Part shown: positions 8,525-16,785 of the stretch, one piece after another
How the letters are laid out: every line of letters starts with the position of its first letter
How positions within the stretch are numbered: position 1 is the first letter of the stretch
From: Chloroflexota bacterium
GTDB lineage: Bacteria; Chloroflexota; Anaerolineae; Anaerolineales; Anaerolineaceae
Direction: 5' to 3'
NCBI GenBank assembly: GCA_021779955.1
Contig: JAJXZS010000050.1
Span: 62,001-126,000 of the forward strand
DNA length: 64,000 bases
Notes under the pieces: generated by a model
What the model saw: only the letters and a program-made list of their open reading frames with translations
The model's database searches: none
What the model was told of the DNA's origin: nothing
Position numbers and translations under genes: made by a program

Positions 8525-8768
8525 GCAATCCCCTTCATTCTCAACGATCGAACAAATGCGCGGCCTGATCGAAGGGCTGAATTCGTATATCACCACCTAC
8601 CATGGGGGTGCGGTGGAGTTCGTCTCTTTCGACGGCAAGGTGGTCAAGGTGAAGTTGGGCGGAGCTTGCCTGGGCTGCCCTCTCTCCCCGGTGACCCTGA
8701 AGGGCTGGGTCGAAGGCACGATCAGGCAGTTTTTCCCCGAGATCGAAAGGGTCGAAGCGATCAACTAG
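8517..8768 (+). CDS. NifU C-terminal-domain Fe-S scaffold protein
   Basis: An 83-residue stand-alone NifU C-terminal (Nfu) domain. The motif GGACLGCPLSP carries the CXXC pair that binds a transient 4Fe-4S cluster between two monomers, and the flanking AVEFVSFDGKVVKVKLGG strand is typical. It overlaps the cNMP-domain gene by 8 bases. A strong terminator follows at 8771. The role is Fe-S cluster delivery; the coupling suggests the cNMP-domain protein is a partner. Confidence 0.85.
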   Translation: MTEQSPSFSTIEQMRGLIEGLNSYITTYHGGAVEFVSFDGKVVKVKLGGACLGCPLSPVTLKGWVEGTIRQFFPEIERVEAIN

Positions 8769-8770
8769 AG

Positions 8771-8802
8771 AATCAGCGGCGAATCTTACCGCTGATTTTT
8801 TT
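8771..8802 (+). terminator. Intrinsic terminator after the NifU-domain gene
   Basis: AATCAGCGG (8771-8779) pairs with CCGCTGATT (8789-8797), followed by a run of T. It also lies next to the end of the convergent gene at 8801. Confidence 0.85.
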
Positions 8803-9187
8803 ATTCGAGAAAGATTTCCACGTGCTCGTCGTCTTCCACATCCTGAATGTCGACAACCTGGCCTGTGACACCCGCTTTCACGAACCCAAGCAACTGGTCT
8901 GCATCGAGCCCCTGTACTTCGGGACTGAATTTTGCACCCATCTTGAAACCTGCGTTGATGACGCTGATCGGCAGGCGGATGTTAACCCTTGGGCGGCCTG
9001 TGTGCATATCGGTGATGTGGATGCGTAGAAACTTTGGCTCGCGCCCTGGAACCACCTGCGGACCTGATGGCGTTGCCGGGGCTACGGGGGCATCGATCGC
9101 AGCGAGCAACTGGATACCCTCGTCGACCGAGATTTTGTTCTCCTGGATCATCTTCAAAATCTTCAAACGTTCTTCAGTTGAGACCAT
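8801..9187 (-). CDS. YvlB/LiaX-like (SHOCT-like) small protein
   Basis: A 128-residue protein. Residues 1-32 (STEERLKILKMIQENKIS then DEGIQLLAAID) match the short helical N-terminal module seen in YvlB/LiaX and many Chloroflexota proteins. A Pro/Ala linker follows and then a beta-rich domain with RIHITDMHTGRPRVNIRLP. The C-terminus is strongly acidic. Members elsewhere are linked to envelope-stress responses; here nothing in the context fixes a function. Confidence 0.65.
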   Translation of the reverse strand: MVSTEERLKILKMIQENKISVDEGIQLLAAIDAPVAPATPSGPQVVPGREPKFLRIHITDMHTGRPRVNIRLPISVINAGFKMGAKFSPEVQGLDADQLLGFVKAGVTGQVVDIQDVEDDEHVEIFLE

Positions 9188-9327
9188 TCAGTTAGGAATC
9201 CCTGGGATAATTTTACCTTATTCTTGTCCGCCTGGACTTCGAGTGAATGAACCTTCTATAAGAAACGCCATAAATTGGGGAACCGAATAGGACTGATTTC
9301 GTCTTATAATTAGTTTGAGAGGATAAA

Positions 9328-10371
9328 ATGAAAAGGAAAACATACGTTTCTCTGATTTTTGTTTTGATTCTCACAGTAGTAGCTGCCTGTGCGTCGCCTG
9401 CCACCACGCCGCAAACACCCACAGTCCCGTCCACATCGCCAACCCCCTATGTTTCTCCCACGACAACCGTCGTGGCTCCCGAATATGTCATCAGCCTGAT
9501 CAATCAGTTCGTCCAGGAAAACAACATCAACCCGTCAACGGTGACATACGTCTCGAGCGAACAGGTGGATTGGCCTGACGGATGCTTGGGAGTGGTGAGA
9601 ATTGGATACATGTGCGCCATGGTCATCACACCCGGCTACAGGATCCTGATCAATGTAAACAGCCTCACCATAGAATTGCACACCAACCTTGATGGCAGCG
9701 CCATTTTGCTCGCGCCGCTCTCAACTGCTGATGTGCAGCCGCTTTACATCGATTGGACCGATGAGCTCGCTCCGTGCACCGAAGCCCAGGTTTCCGATCA
9801 AACGCTCTTTCTCGGATCCTGTGGACAAAACCTCAGCGCGCTCGCGCCCTTGACCGATACTCAAAAGACCCAGTTGCTGGATTGGGTCCACACCTATGCG
9901 GGTTTTGTGGCTGAAACTCCCAACGGCACACTGGCATTCTACGGCCAGGGTGGCCAGGTTCCTGATGTTACCATCCAGAATGAAATTGCCACATGGCTCG
10001 ATGGAATCGTCGAAGGAACTTCCGCGAGCAGTTTACCGGGAGTCGTAGTGATCTCTTACAGCAGGGCGGGGGGGATTGCCGGTTTTTGCGACAGCGTAAC
10101 CGTCACTTCTTCGGGAGTTGTCAGCGCGCTTTCCTGTAAGAGCAATGTCACCCCCAAGCCTGAAGATCGATTGACCCAGCTTCAAATCGAGAAGCTTTCC
10201 TCATGGCTTTCGATGTATCAATCCACCGAGATCGTTCAGAAAGACAATGCCACGGCGGATTCGATGACCGTGAAATTGAACTTCTCAGGTCAGGGCAGCC
10301 AGCCTGTGCCCGATGAGGTCAAATTGGAAATGCTTGGCTACGTCTCGCAGTTGCTGGCCAGATTGGATTGA
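9328..10371 (+). CDS. Hypothetical lipoprotein with a repeated beta domain
   Basis: A 347-residue lipoprotein. The signal peptide ends in VAAC with the lipidated Cys at residue 21, followed by a Thr/Pro-rich linker to about residue 50. Residues about 75-110 hold DWPDGCLGV and MCAMVITPGYRILI, a short Cys-containing module I recognise from other Anaerolineae exported proteins but cannot name. The rest looks like two similar beta-rich repeats (about 155-245 and 255-345, each with a cysteine pair). RBS GAGAGGATAAA precedes the ATG and TATAAT lies at about 9304. Function unknown. Confidence 0.7.
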   Translation: MKRKTYVSLIFVLILTVVAACASPATTPQTPTVPSTSPTPYVSPTTTVVAPEYVISLINQFVQENNINPSTVTYVSSEQVDWPDGCLGVVRIGYMCAMVITPGYRILINVNSLTIELHTNLDGSAILLAPLSTADVQPLYIDWTDELAPCTEAQVSDQTLFLGSCGQNLSALAPLTDTQKTQLLDWVHTYAGFVAETPNGTLAFYGQGGQVPDVTIQNEIATWLDGIVEGTSASSLPGVVVISYSRAGGIAGFCDSVTVTSSGVVSALSCKSNVTPKPEDRLTQLQIEKLSSWLSMYQSTEIVQKDNATADSMTVKLNFSGQGSQPVPDEVKLEMLGYVSQLLARLD

Positions 10372-10393
10372 GGCAGATTGTTGTTCTGTTACG

Positions 10394-10419
10394 CCCGGCC
10401 AACCGGCCGGGTGGTTTTA
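10394..10419 (+). terminator. Intrinsic terminator after the 9328 lipoprotein
   Basis: CCCGGCC (10394-10400) pairs with GGCCGGG (10405-10411), followed by TGGTTTTAT. Confidence 0.75.
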
Positions 10420-10474
10420 TATCCAGGCCTGGAGCACGGATGTGGTAAGATAAATTCAGTAAAGGGCAGTCAAT

Positions 10475-11242
10475 TTGACCTACTATTCGTTTCTCCTTGG
10501 TATGGGAGCAGTCATCGGCCTCTTGCGCCTGGCAAGAGTGACTCCGCGGGAAAGCCGTAACTCATGGCTGGCAGTTGGGCTGCTCATCTACCTCGGCGCC
10601 CTTGCAGTCGCAAGGCTGGGCTACGTCTTTGAGCATTTCGATTATTTCCGCCGGCATCTTTCGCAGACGCTGGCGTTTTGGACGGGGGGATTCACCTGGC
10701 AGGCAGGCGTGATCGGCGCCTTTGTAGTTCTCTTTATCCTCTCGATCATCCTTCGCAAATCCTGGCGAATGATGCTTGATATTACCGCCATCATTCTCCT
10801 GCCCATGTCCGTCACACTCTGGTTGGGCGCCTGGACGGAAGGTCTTGCCTATGGCGCGGCAGCTCCCGAAGGAGCCTGGTGGGGCTTCCCCTCTCAGGAT
10901 GTTTTCGGCGCGGCAGCTCTGCATCTGCCCGTCCAGTTGATGGCAGCGCTCTCGTTCCTGCTGGTGCTTGGCATCGTCGAAGCGCTCACGTCAAAATCGA
11001 AGCGCAGGGGTGTCCGGGGTTCGCTCCTGTGGCTTGCCTTCTCCGCGCTTATGCTCGTTTTTACGCTGCTCAGAACCGATCCCGCGCCCAACTTGCTGAC
11101 CTTACGCATCGAGACCTGGTTTGCCATTCTATTCAGCGGCGTTTTCATTTTTCTCACTTTGGGATTATATTTTGCATCAATACCAGAAAAAGCCAACCGT
11201 CTTCCCTTGAGTGTGGAAGAGTTAAAGGATGAGCAGGTATGA
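10475..11242 (+). CDS. Lgt-like membrane protein, probably not a lipoprotein transferase
   Basis: A 255-residue protein with about seven membrane segments and the outline of prolipoprotein diacylglyceryl transferase: ARLGYVFEHFDYF, then AFWTGGFTWQAGVIGA, then LGAWTEGLAYG and LHLPVQLMAAL. The key residues differ. The HGG motif with the essential His reads QAG, and the GRWGNF signature reads GAWTEG, losing the Arg and Asn. It is therefore a divergent paralog and probably does not lipidate proteins. Start is a TTG at 10475 after AAAGGGCAG. Its stop overlaps the next ATG by four bases, tying it to the nitrilase and nadE. Confidence 0.65.
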   Translation: MTYYSFLLGMGAVIGLLRLARVTPRESRNSWLAVGLLIYLGALAVARLGYVFEHFDYFRRHLSQTLAFWTGGFTWQAGVIGAFVVLFILSIILRKSWRMMLDITAIILLPMSVTLWLGAWTEGLAYGAAAPEGAWWGFPSQDVFGAAALHLPVQLMAALSFLLVLGIVEALTSKSKRRGVRGSLLWLAFSALMLVFTLLRTDPAPNLLTLRIETWFAILFSGVFIFLTLGLYFASIPEKANRLPLSVEELKDEQV

Positions 11243-12114
11243 AATTGAAAGTCGCATTGGCGCAAATCAACACGGTTCTTGGCGGGGTGGAAAAGAACCT
11301 TGAGAAACACCTCAAATACATCGAGGAAGCCCGCCAGGAAGGCGCTGAACTGATCGTCTTTCCGGAGCTTTCTCTCACCGGCTATGTCTTGCAGGATATT
11401 GTACCCACCGTCGCGCACCATCCCGAGCCATCCGATCCGATCTTTCATGAGCTGCTTGAAGCCAGTCTTGGTATCGACGTGATGGTTGGCTTCGTCGAGG
11501 AAGACCAGCGCAATCGCTTTTATATTTCCGCAGCCTATCTGTCTGCCGGAAAAACGCTGGATGTTCATCATAAAACTTATCTTCCCACCTACGGGCTCTT
11601 TGACGAAGGCCGTTTTTTCGCCCGCGGCGATTCCGTCCACGCCTTCGAAACGCGCTACGGGCGCGTTGGCATATTGATTTGCGAGGAATTCTGGCACGCC
11701 TCGCCGCCCTACCTGCTCTGGCTCGACGGCGCCGATATCTTTCTTTTCCACTCCGCATCGCCTGGTCGCGGTTTGCCGGGTACGGATGAGCCGGGAGAAA
11801 TGGGCAGGCTGGCATCCTCCCGCTGGGTGGATGATATCACCCGCGCCTATGCGGGGCTCTTCACCTCTTTTGTGGTTCACACGAACCGGGTGGGCTTCGA
11901 GGATGGTCTGAACTTCTGGGGAGGCGCAGCCGTTTATTCGCCGGATGGAATTCCGCTCGTTCATGGGCCGCAGCACCAGGAAGCTCTCATTTACGCCGAG
12001 CTCGACCTGAACCAGCTCCACCGGACGCGCGCCCGCCTGCCTCTGCTTCGTGACGAACAAACCGATCTGACCCTGCGCGAATTGAATCGCATCCTGAATC
12101 ATCGCAAGGATTGA
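11239..12114 (+). CDS. Nitrilase-superfamily amidase, probable NAD+ synthetase glutaminase partner
   Basis: A 291-residue C-N hydrolase. The catalytic Glu is in IVFPELSLTGY (near residue 42), the Lys in HHKTYLPTYGLFDEGRFF and the Cys in GILICEEFWH. These motifs match the glutaminase domain of glutamine-dependent NAD+ synthetase. It overlaps the Lgt-like gene (ATGA) and ends 6 bases before nadE. Separate adjacent glutaminase and synthetase genes replace the usual fused enzyme here. A stand-alone omega-amidase-like role is the alternative. Confidence 0.8.
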   Translation: MKLKVALAQINTVLGGVEKNLEKHLKYIEEARQEGAELIVFPELSLTGYVLQDIVPTVAHHPEPSDPIFHELLEASLGIDVMVGFVEEDQRNRFYISAAYLSAGKTLDVHHKTYLPTYGLFDEGRFFARGDSVHAFETRYGRVGILICEEFWHASPPYLLWLDGADIFLFHSASPGRGLPGTDEPGEMGRLASSRWVDDITRAYAGLFTSFVVHTNRVGFEDGLNFWGGAAVYSPDGIPLVHGPQHQEALIYAELDLNQLHRTRARLPLLRDEQTDLTLRELNRILNHRKD

Positions 12115-12120
12115 GGAAAA

Positions 12121-12996
12121 ATGGCCCAAAGTGAAGTGAAATCCAGTTTCCCAAAAGAGAATTCAGGAAGAGCCATGGCTGACCTGACCATCGATACCGA
12201 CCTTGCCCGCAAGATTTTGACCGGCTTTATTCGCACGGAAATCACCCGCGCCGGATTTCAGAATGCAGTCATCGGGCTTTCCGGCGGCGTGGATTCTGCG
12301 CTCGCCTGCTTCCTGGCAGCAGAAGCGCTCGGGCCCGACCATGTGCTCGCGCTGCGCATGCCCTACAGGAGCTCTTCCCAGGACAGCATGGACGATGCCA
12401 AAAGCGTCATCGACGCCCTCGGCGTCCATACCGATACGATCGAAATCACGGCCATGGTCGAACCGCTCATCCAGCACTTCCCGGATATGGATAACCGGCG
12501 CAAGGGCAACATCATGGCCCGCCAGCGCATGATCATCCTCTTCGACCAGTCGGAAGCCTTCAAAGGTCTGGTCGTCGGCACAGGCAACAAGACCGAGATC
12601 CTGCTTGGCTACTCCACCTGGTACGGCGACTCAGCCTGCTCGCTCAATCCCCTTGGCGATCTCTACAAGGCTCAGATCAGGCAGCTCGGCAAAGTCATGG
12701 GCGTGCCAGAGGTGATTCTCAACAAGGCTCCTTCAGCCGATCTGTGGCAGGGTCAGACCGATGAGGGCGAACTCGGCTTCACTTACGACCAGGCGGACCG
12801 CCTGCTTTACCTGCTGATCGACCAGCGTTTTACTCCCGAGGAATGTGTGGAAGCCGGGTTTGGCGAGACATTTGTCCGCCAGGTGATCCAGCGCGTGAGA
12901 CGCAACCAGTTCAAACGCGTGCTTCCTCCCATTGCCAAGTTATCCAACCGCACCGTCGGATATGACTTTCTATACTTGAGAGATTGGGGCACCTGA
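12121..12996 (+). CDS. nadE: NAD+ synthetase
   Basis: An ATP pyrophosphatase-fold enzyme of 291 codons that amidates nicotinic acid adenine dinucleotide. The PP-loop is GLSGGVDSALA, and VVGTGNKTEILLGYSTWYGDSA and NKAPSADLWQGQTDEGELG are the substrate and ATP loops of NadE. Two starts are possible. The ATG at 12121 follows GAGGAAA directly after the nitrilase stop; the ATG at 12175 follows AGGAAGAGCC and gives the usual family N-terminus. No glutaminase domain is fused, so ammonia must be free or come from the upstream nitrilase. Confidence 0.92.
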   Translation: MAQSEVKSSFPKENSGRAMADLTIDTDLARKILTGFIRTEITRAGFQNAVIGLSGGVDSALACFLAAEALGPDHVLALRMPYRSSSQDSMDDAKSVIDALGVHTDTIEITAMVEPLIQHFPDMDNRRKGNIMARQRMIILFDQSEAFKGLVVGTGNKTEILLGYSTWYGDSACSLNPLGDLYKAQIRQLGKVMGVPEVILNKAPSADLWQGQTDEGELGFTYDQADRLLYLLIDQRFTPEECVEAGFGETFVRQVIQRVRRNQFKRVLPPIAKLSNRTVGYDFLYLRDWGT

Positions 12997-13000
12997 TCCA

Positions 13001-14287
13001 TTGTTGAAACTTCCCGGGAATATCCAGATACCCCCTGCCCTCCGCCATCGAAATTTCGCTCTGCTTTGGGCAGGCTTATTGATATCCAACGCCGGATCAC
13101 AAATGCAATTGTGGTCCATTTTTTGGCACCTGCGCCTACTTAGCAGCGAACCCATCGTCGTCAGCGGCATCGGATTTGCCCGTTTCATTCCCATTTTCAT
13201 CTTTGCCCTCATCGGAGGTTTGGTTGCGGATACATTCAACCGCAAGACCATCGTCCTCTTCACCCAAACCGCCATGACCCTGGTCGCAGGCGTGCTCGGC
13301 CTTTTGACGGCACAGGGCACGATCTCATTATGGTGGATTTACGCCCTGGTCGTCGTTCAGGGGATCAGCATCGCCTTCGATGGGCCGGCGCGCCAGAGCC
13401 TGGTACCCAACCTGGTGCCGCGTGAAGACCTTGCGGGCGCGTTCGGCCTGCAATCCATCGCCTCGAACGTTGGTGCTGTTGCCGGCCCGGCTTTGAGCGG
13501 ACTGGTCATCGCCACCATTGGCATTCAATGGTCGTATTGGATCAATGCGATCTCTTTCCTGGCAGTGATTGCTGCCGTGATTATGATGGGCCCTGTTGAA
13601 AACGACACGGTGAGCAAGAAGGGTGCCATCATCGAGGGGCGTATCGTCCCCAGGTTGGACTTGAGCGAAATCCCCGTGGGCATTCGCTACCTGTTTCACC
13701 AACCGATTATCATCTCGAGCATGATTCTCGATTTCTTTGCCACCTTTTTCTCATCGGCCAATACTCTGCTGCCCTTCGTCAGCCAGGATATCCTGCACGT
13801 CGGAGCGGTTGGCTATGGATGGCTGGCAGCCTCGCAATCCATCGGGTCGGTGGCGGCAGCCTTCGTCATGTCGCAAAAGAAGCAGATACTCAAACAGGGG
13901 CAGCTGCTCTTGTGGGCGGTCGCGGCGTTCGGGGCCGCAACCGTGATGTTCGGCTTTTCCAGGATTTACGTGCTCACCATGGCAGCGCTGATCCTCGTAG
14001 GTACTGCGGATACCATCAGCACGGTGCTGCGTAATACCATCCGTCAGCTTCAAACGCCAGACAACATGCGCGGCAGGATGGTGAGCATCAACCAGATCTT
14101 CTTTGCAGGCGGCCCGCAGCTTGGCGAGGTCGAAGCCGGGGTGGTCGCCCAGGCTTTCGGCACGCCTGCGGCAATTATCAGCGGCGGCATCGGCTGCATC
14201 ATCTCGGTGGCTTGGGTGGCTTCCCGCTGGCCGCAGCTCCGCAGGTATAACGGCGACGAGCCCATCCTGGCCGGTCAGGAACCGTAG
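13001..14287 (+). CDS. MFS exporter (MFS_3 / EntS-like)
   Basis: A 428-residue transporter with about 12 hydrophobic segments. LADTFNRKTIVLFTQTAM-type motif A after TM2 (here VADTFNRKT) and FDGPARQSLVPNLVPREDL after TM4 mark the MFS_3/EntS branch, often linked to siderophore or drug export. The start is a TTG at 13001, 4 bases after the nadE stop; NIQIPPALRHRNFALLWAG follows, as in relatives. Last gene of the 10475-14287 run. Confidence 0.82.
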   Translation: MLKLPGNIQIPPALRHRNFALLWAGLLISNAGSQMQLWSIFWHLRLLSSEPIVVSGIGFARFIPIFIFALIGGLVADTFNRKTIVLFTQTAMTLVAGVLGLLTAQGTISLWWIYALVVVQGISIAFDGPARQSLVPNLVPREDLAGAFGLQSIASNVGAVAGPALSGLVIATIGIQWSYWINAISFLAVIAAVIMMGPVENDTVSKKGAIIEGRIVPRLDLSEIPVGIRYLFHQPIIISSMILDFFATFFSSANTLLPFVSQDILHVGAVGYGWLAASQSIGSVAAAFVMSQKKQILKQGQLLLWAVAAFGAATVMFGFSRIYVLTMAALILVGTADTISTVLRNTIRQLQTPDNMRGRMVSINQIFFAGGPQLGEVEAGVVAQAFGTPAAIISGGIGCIISVAWVASRWPQLRRYNGDEPILAGQEP

Positions 14288-14553
14288 AAGAGGGAAATGT
14301 GAGATCCGCGAATCGAGAATAGCGCCTTCGTTTTGAACCTACCGGCATACACCCAAATCACATCGACATCTGGAATAGGGGCTGAACATTGCAGAGGCAT
14401 CGCGGCGATATCGAAATGGCGAACAATTCCAAAGCTTCGCCCCGGTCTCGGCAGCGATAATCTTGGACGGGTGAAGCTGTGTGATTAATTGGCGTTTTGT
14501 TACACTACGCTGCTTCACCTCCGCGACAGCACCCCGGGATAGAATCGAGATAT
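14288..14553. other. Intergenic stretch with no recognised gene
   Basis: Between the MFS gene and the terminator of the ABC-F gene there is no ORF with family character and no clear RNA gene. A short GATCCGCGAATCGAGAAT segment at about 14303 resembles, in inverted orientation, a GATTCTCGG/GGATCTCGAATCTCG segment near 16746-16775. Confidence 0.5.
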
Positions 14554-14585
14554 AAAAACCCCGATCTTTACCATGATCGGGGTTT
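14554..14585 (-). terminator. Intrinsic terminator of the ABC-F gene
   Basis: ACCCCGATC and GATCGGGGT form the stem; read on the minus strand it is followed by a T tract (the A run at 14554-14558). It lies 14 bases after the ABC-F stop. Confidence 0.82.
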
Positions 14586-14598
14586 GGATCAATTTCTT

Positions 14599-16515
14599 CT
14601 AGAAATAATGGGGATTCGCATTGAGTTGGTCCACCAGGCGCGACCAATCCTCCAGCCGCTTGTCCAGCTCGCGGTGCAGATCGGTATATTCGCTGCCCAA
14701 TTTCTGCACCAAACCGGTGTCTGCGGGCGGAGTCTCGAGCTGCTTTTCGATCCCCCTGATTTGGCTCTCCAGCGAACTTATTTTTTCTTCCACTAATTCG
14801 ATCTTCCGCTGGATCTTGCTCTGCTCGCCTTTGCTCATACCGGCCTTGCGGACCGGTTTTGGCGTCATCACCTGCTTCTTTTCAGCCGCAGCCAAAGGTT
14901 GAGCAGTCTGATTTGCGGACGCTTTATATTCGCTGTATGTGCCTTCGAACACCACCAGCTCCTGCTTCGCCGTTACCACCTCCCAGATCTGGGTGGCCAG
15001 GGCATCGATGAGGAAGCGGTCGTGCGAGACGAGCAGAATGGTACCCCTGAAATCGGCAAGCACGCTCTGCAGGATTTCCTGCGATGGCAGATCGAGATGA
15101 TTGGTCGGCTCGTCGAGCAGCAATAGATTGGCGCCCGTAAGCGACAGCACCGCCAGCGCAAGCCTGCCGCGTTCGCCGCCGGAGAGGAGGTTGACCTCTT
15201 TGAACACGTCGTCCCCGGTGAACAGGAACTTTGCCAGGAAATCCCGCACCTCTGCGGGCAGCATTTTGGGAACCTGGGCCTGGATTTCCTCCATCAGGGT
15301 CCAATCGGCATGCAAGCCTTCGTGCGCCTGGGCGAAGTAACCGATCTGCAGGCTCGCTCCGAGCCGTGTTTCGCCTGCGTAGGGCGGAATTTGTTCCAGG
15401 ATTGTCTTGAGGAAGGTCGTCTTGCCTGCGCCGTTGGGCCCGATGATGGCGGCGCACTCGCCGCGCACGAGCGTGATATCGGGCACCTTGAACAGCGGCC
15501 TGCCTTCGTCTTCATAACCGACACTCAACCCGAAGGTCCGCAGCACAAGATCACCTGACCGGCCGGCTGAGCCGAGATGAAGACGCAATTTGCGTTTTTG
15601 GGTGGGCGGCGTCAAACGCGCTTCCTCGAGTAACCGTTCCAGACGTTTGCGCCTACCCTGCGCCTGCCTTGTGTTCTGACCGGCGATATTGCGCCGGATG
15701 TATTCCTCTTCCTTCTCGATGAATTCCTGCTGGTCCTGGTATTCCTCCAGGCGGCGCTGGTAGCGCTCTGTCCGCTGCTTCAAATAGGCGCTGTAGTTCC
15801 CGCGGTATTCTTCCAGGGCGGGGTTCATCTCGAGGATGGTCGTAGCCACCTGGTCGAGGAAGTAACGGTCGTGTGAAACGATCAGCACTGCTCCGTGCCA
15901 ATCTTTGAGATACGATTCGAGCCATTCGACGGCTTCGATGTCCAAATGGTTCGTAGGCTCGTCAAGCAGCAGAAGATCGGGATTGGAGAGGAGAAGCTTG
16001 GCTAAAAACGCCCGGGTTCTTTGGCCGCCTGAAAGCTGTGTCAGCGGGCGATTCTCATCCTCGCGGTTGAACCCGAGGCCGGTGAGGGTCATTCGCGTCT
16101 GCAGCTCGTAATCGTAGCCGCCGAGCGCGTCGAACTCTACCTGCAGGCGTCCATACTCCTCGATGACCTCAATGGCACCTTCAGGGGATGCCATGAGACC
16201 TTCGAGCCGGTGGAGTTCTTTTTGCTTCTCGATCAACGGCTCGAAAACCGTCATGCACTCCGACCACAATGTGCGCTCTGAGATCAGCATGGCTTCCTGC
16301 GGCAGGTAGCCAATCTGAATGCCGCGGGCTTTGCTGATCTTGCCCTCTGACGCTTCTTCTTCGCCTAAAATGATTTTGAGCAGGGTGGTTTTGCCGATGC
16401 CGTTTGCGCCGACCAGGCCGATTCGCGCCCGGTGGGGAATGCTAAAGGTCAGGTCGCTGAAAAGGTCGAACGCCCCGAAGGATTTCGAAAGGTTGTAAAT
16501 GGATAAAAGCGGCAT
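14599..16515 (-). CDS. ABC-F family ATPase (Uup/YdiF-like)
   Basis: A 638-residue cytoplasmic protein with two ABC cassettes and no membrane segment. The first has Walker A GANGIGKTT near residue 36 and signature LSGGQRTR. The second has GPNGAGKTT near 362 and LSGGERGR. Between them lies the charged ABC-F linker (about 245-310, YRGNYSAYLKQRTERYQRR). The last about 90 residues form a predicted coiled coil as in Uup. ABC-F proteins act on the ribosome E site or in DNA transposition control (Uup); which applies here is open. Confidence 0.9.
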   Translation of the reverse strand: MPLLSIYNLSKSFGAFDLFSDLTFSIPHRARIGLVGANGIGKTTLLKIILGEEEASEGKISKARGIQIGYLPQEAMLISERTLWSECMTVFEPLIEKQKELHRLEGLMASPEGAIEVIEEYGRLQVEFDALGGYDYELQTRMTLTGLGFNREDENRPLTQLSGGQRTRAFLAKLLLSNPDLLLLDEPTNHLDIEAVEWLESYLKDWHGAVLIVSHDRYFLDQVATTILEMNPALEEYRGNYSAYLKQRTERYQRRLEEYQDQQEFIEKEEEYIRRNIAGQNTRQAQGRRKRLERLLEEARLTPPTQKRKLRLHLGSAGRSGDLVLRTFGLSVGYEDEGRPLFKVPDITLVRGECAAIIGPNGAGKTTFLKTILEQIPPYAGETRLGASLQIGYFAQAHEGLHADWTLMEEIQAQVPKMLPAEVRDFLAKFLFTGDDVFKEVNLLSGGERGRLALAVLSLTGANLLLLDEPTNHLDLPSQEILQSVLADFRGTILLVSHDRFLIDALATQIWEVVTAKQELVVFEGTYSEYKASANQTAQPLAAAEKKQVMTPKPVRKAGMSKGEQSKIQRKIELVEEKISSLESQIRGIEKQLETPPADTGLVQKLGSEYTDLHRELDKRLEDWSRLVDQLNANPHYF

Positions 16516-16605
16516 GTCCGGGTTTCCATACTTGATTCAAGACGATTAGTATACCATACCGTCATCCAACGGGGGACGGGTTAATGCGCGTAGCTATGAT
16601 TGAGA

Positions 16606-16697
16606 AACCTAACCCCTACCCTTCCCTAAAGGGAAGGGAAAGCCCTCCCTCGCGACCTCTGCGCCCTCTCGCAGGGTTAGAGAAGGTTGGGTAGGTT
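16606..16697. repeat. REP/MITE-like palindromic element
   Basis: AACCTAACCCCTACCCTTC at 16606 and, in inverted orientation, AACCTACCCAACCTTCTC ending at 16697 form imperfect terminal inverted repeats of about 24 bases around a 92-base unit. Inside, CCCTTCCC (16619-16626) and GGGAAGGG (16631-16638) make a perfect 8-base stem. No coding capacity. It lies between two minus-strand genes and resembles dispersed palindromic repeats; copy number cannot be judged from one window. Confidence 0.5.
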
Positions 16698-16785
16698 GAA
16701 CGTTTGGCTCTAGCGCTCAGTATTGCGGGGGTAAAGTCCCGTTTACGATTCTCGGTTCTCGGATCTCGAATCTCGTCTCGCCTTT

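Noticed and set aside
10894-12129. A 411-codon minus-strand ORF opposite the Lgt-like and nitrilase genes
   Set aside because: It has no ribosome site or family sequence and mirrors two well-supported genes; long antisense frames are expected from this codon usage.
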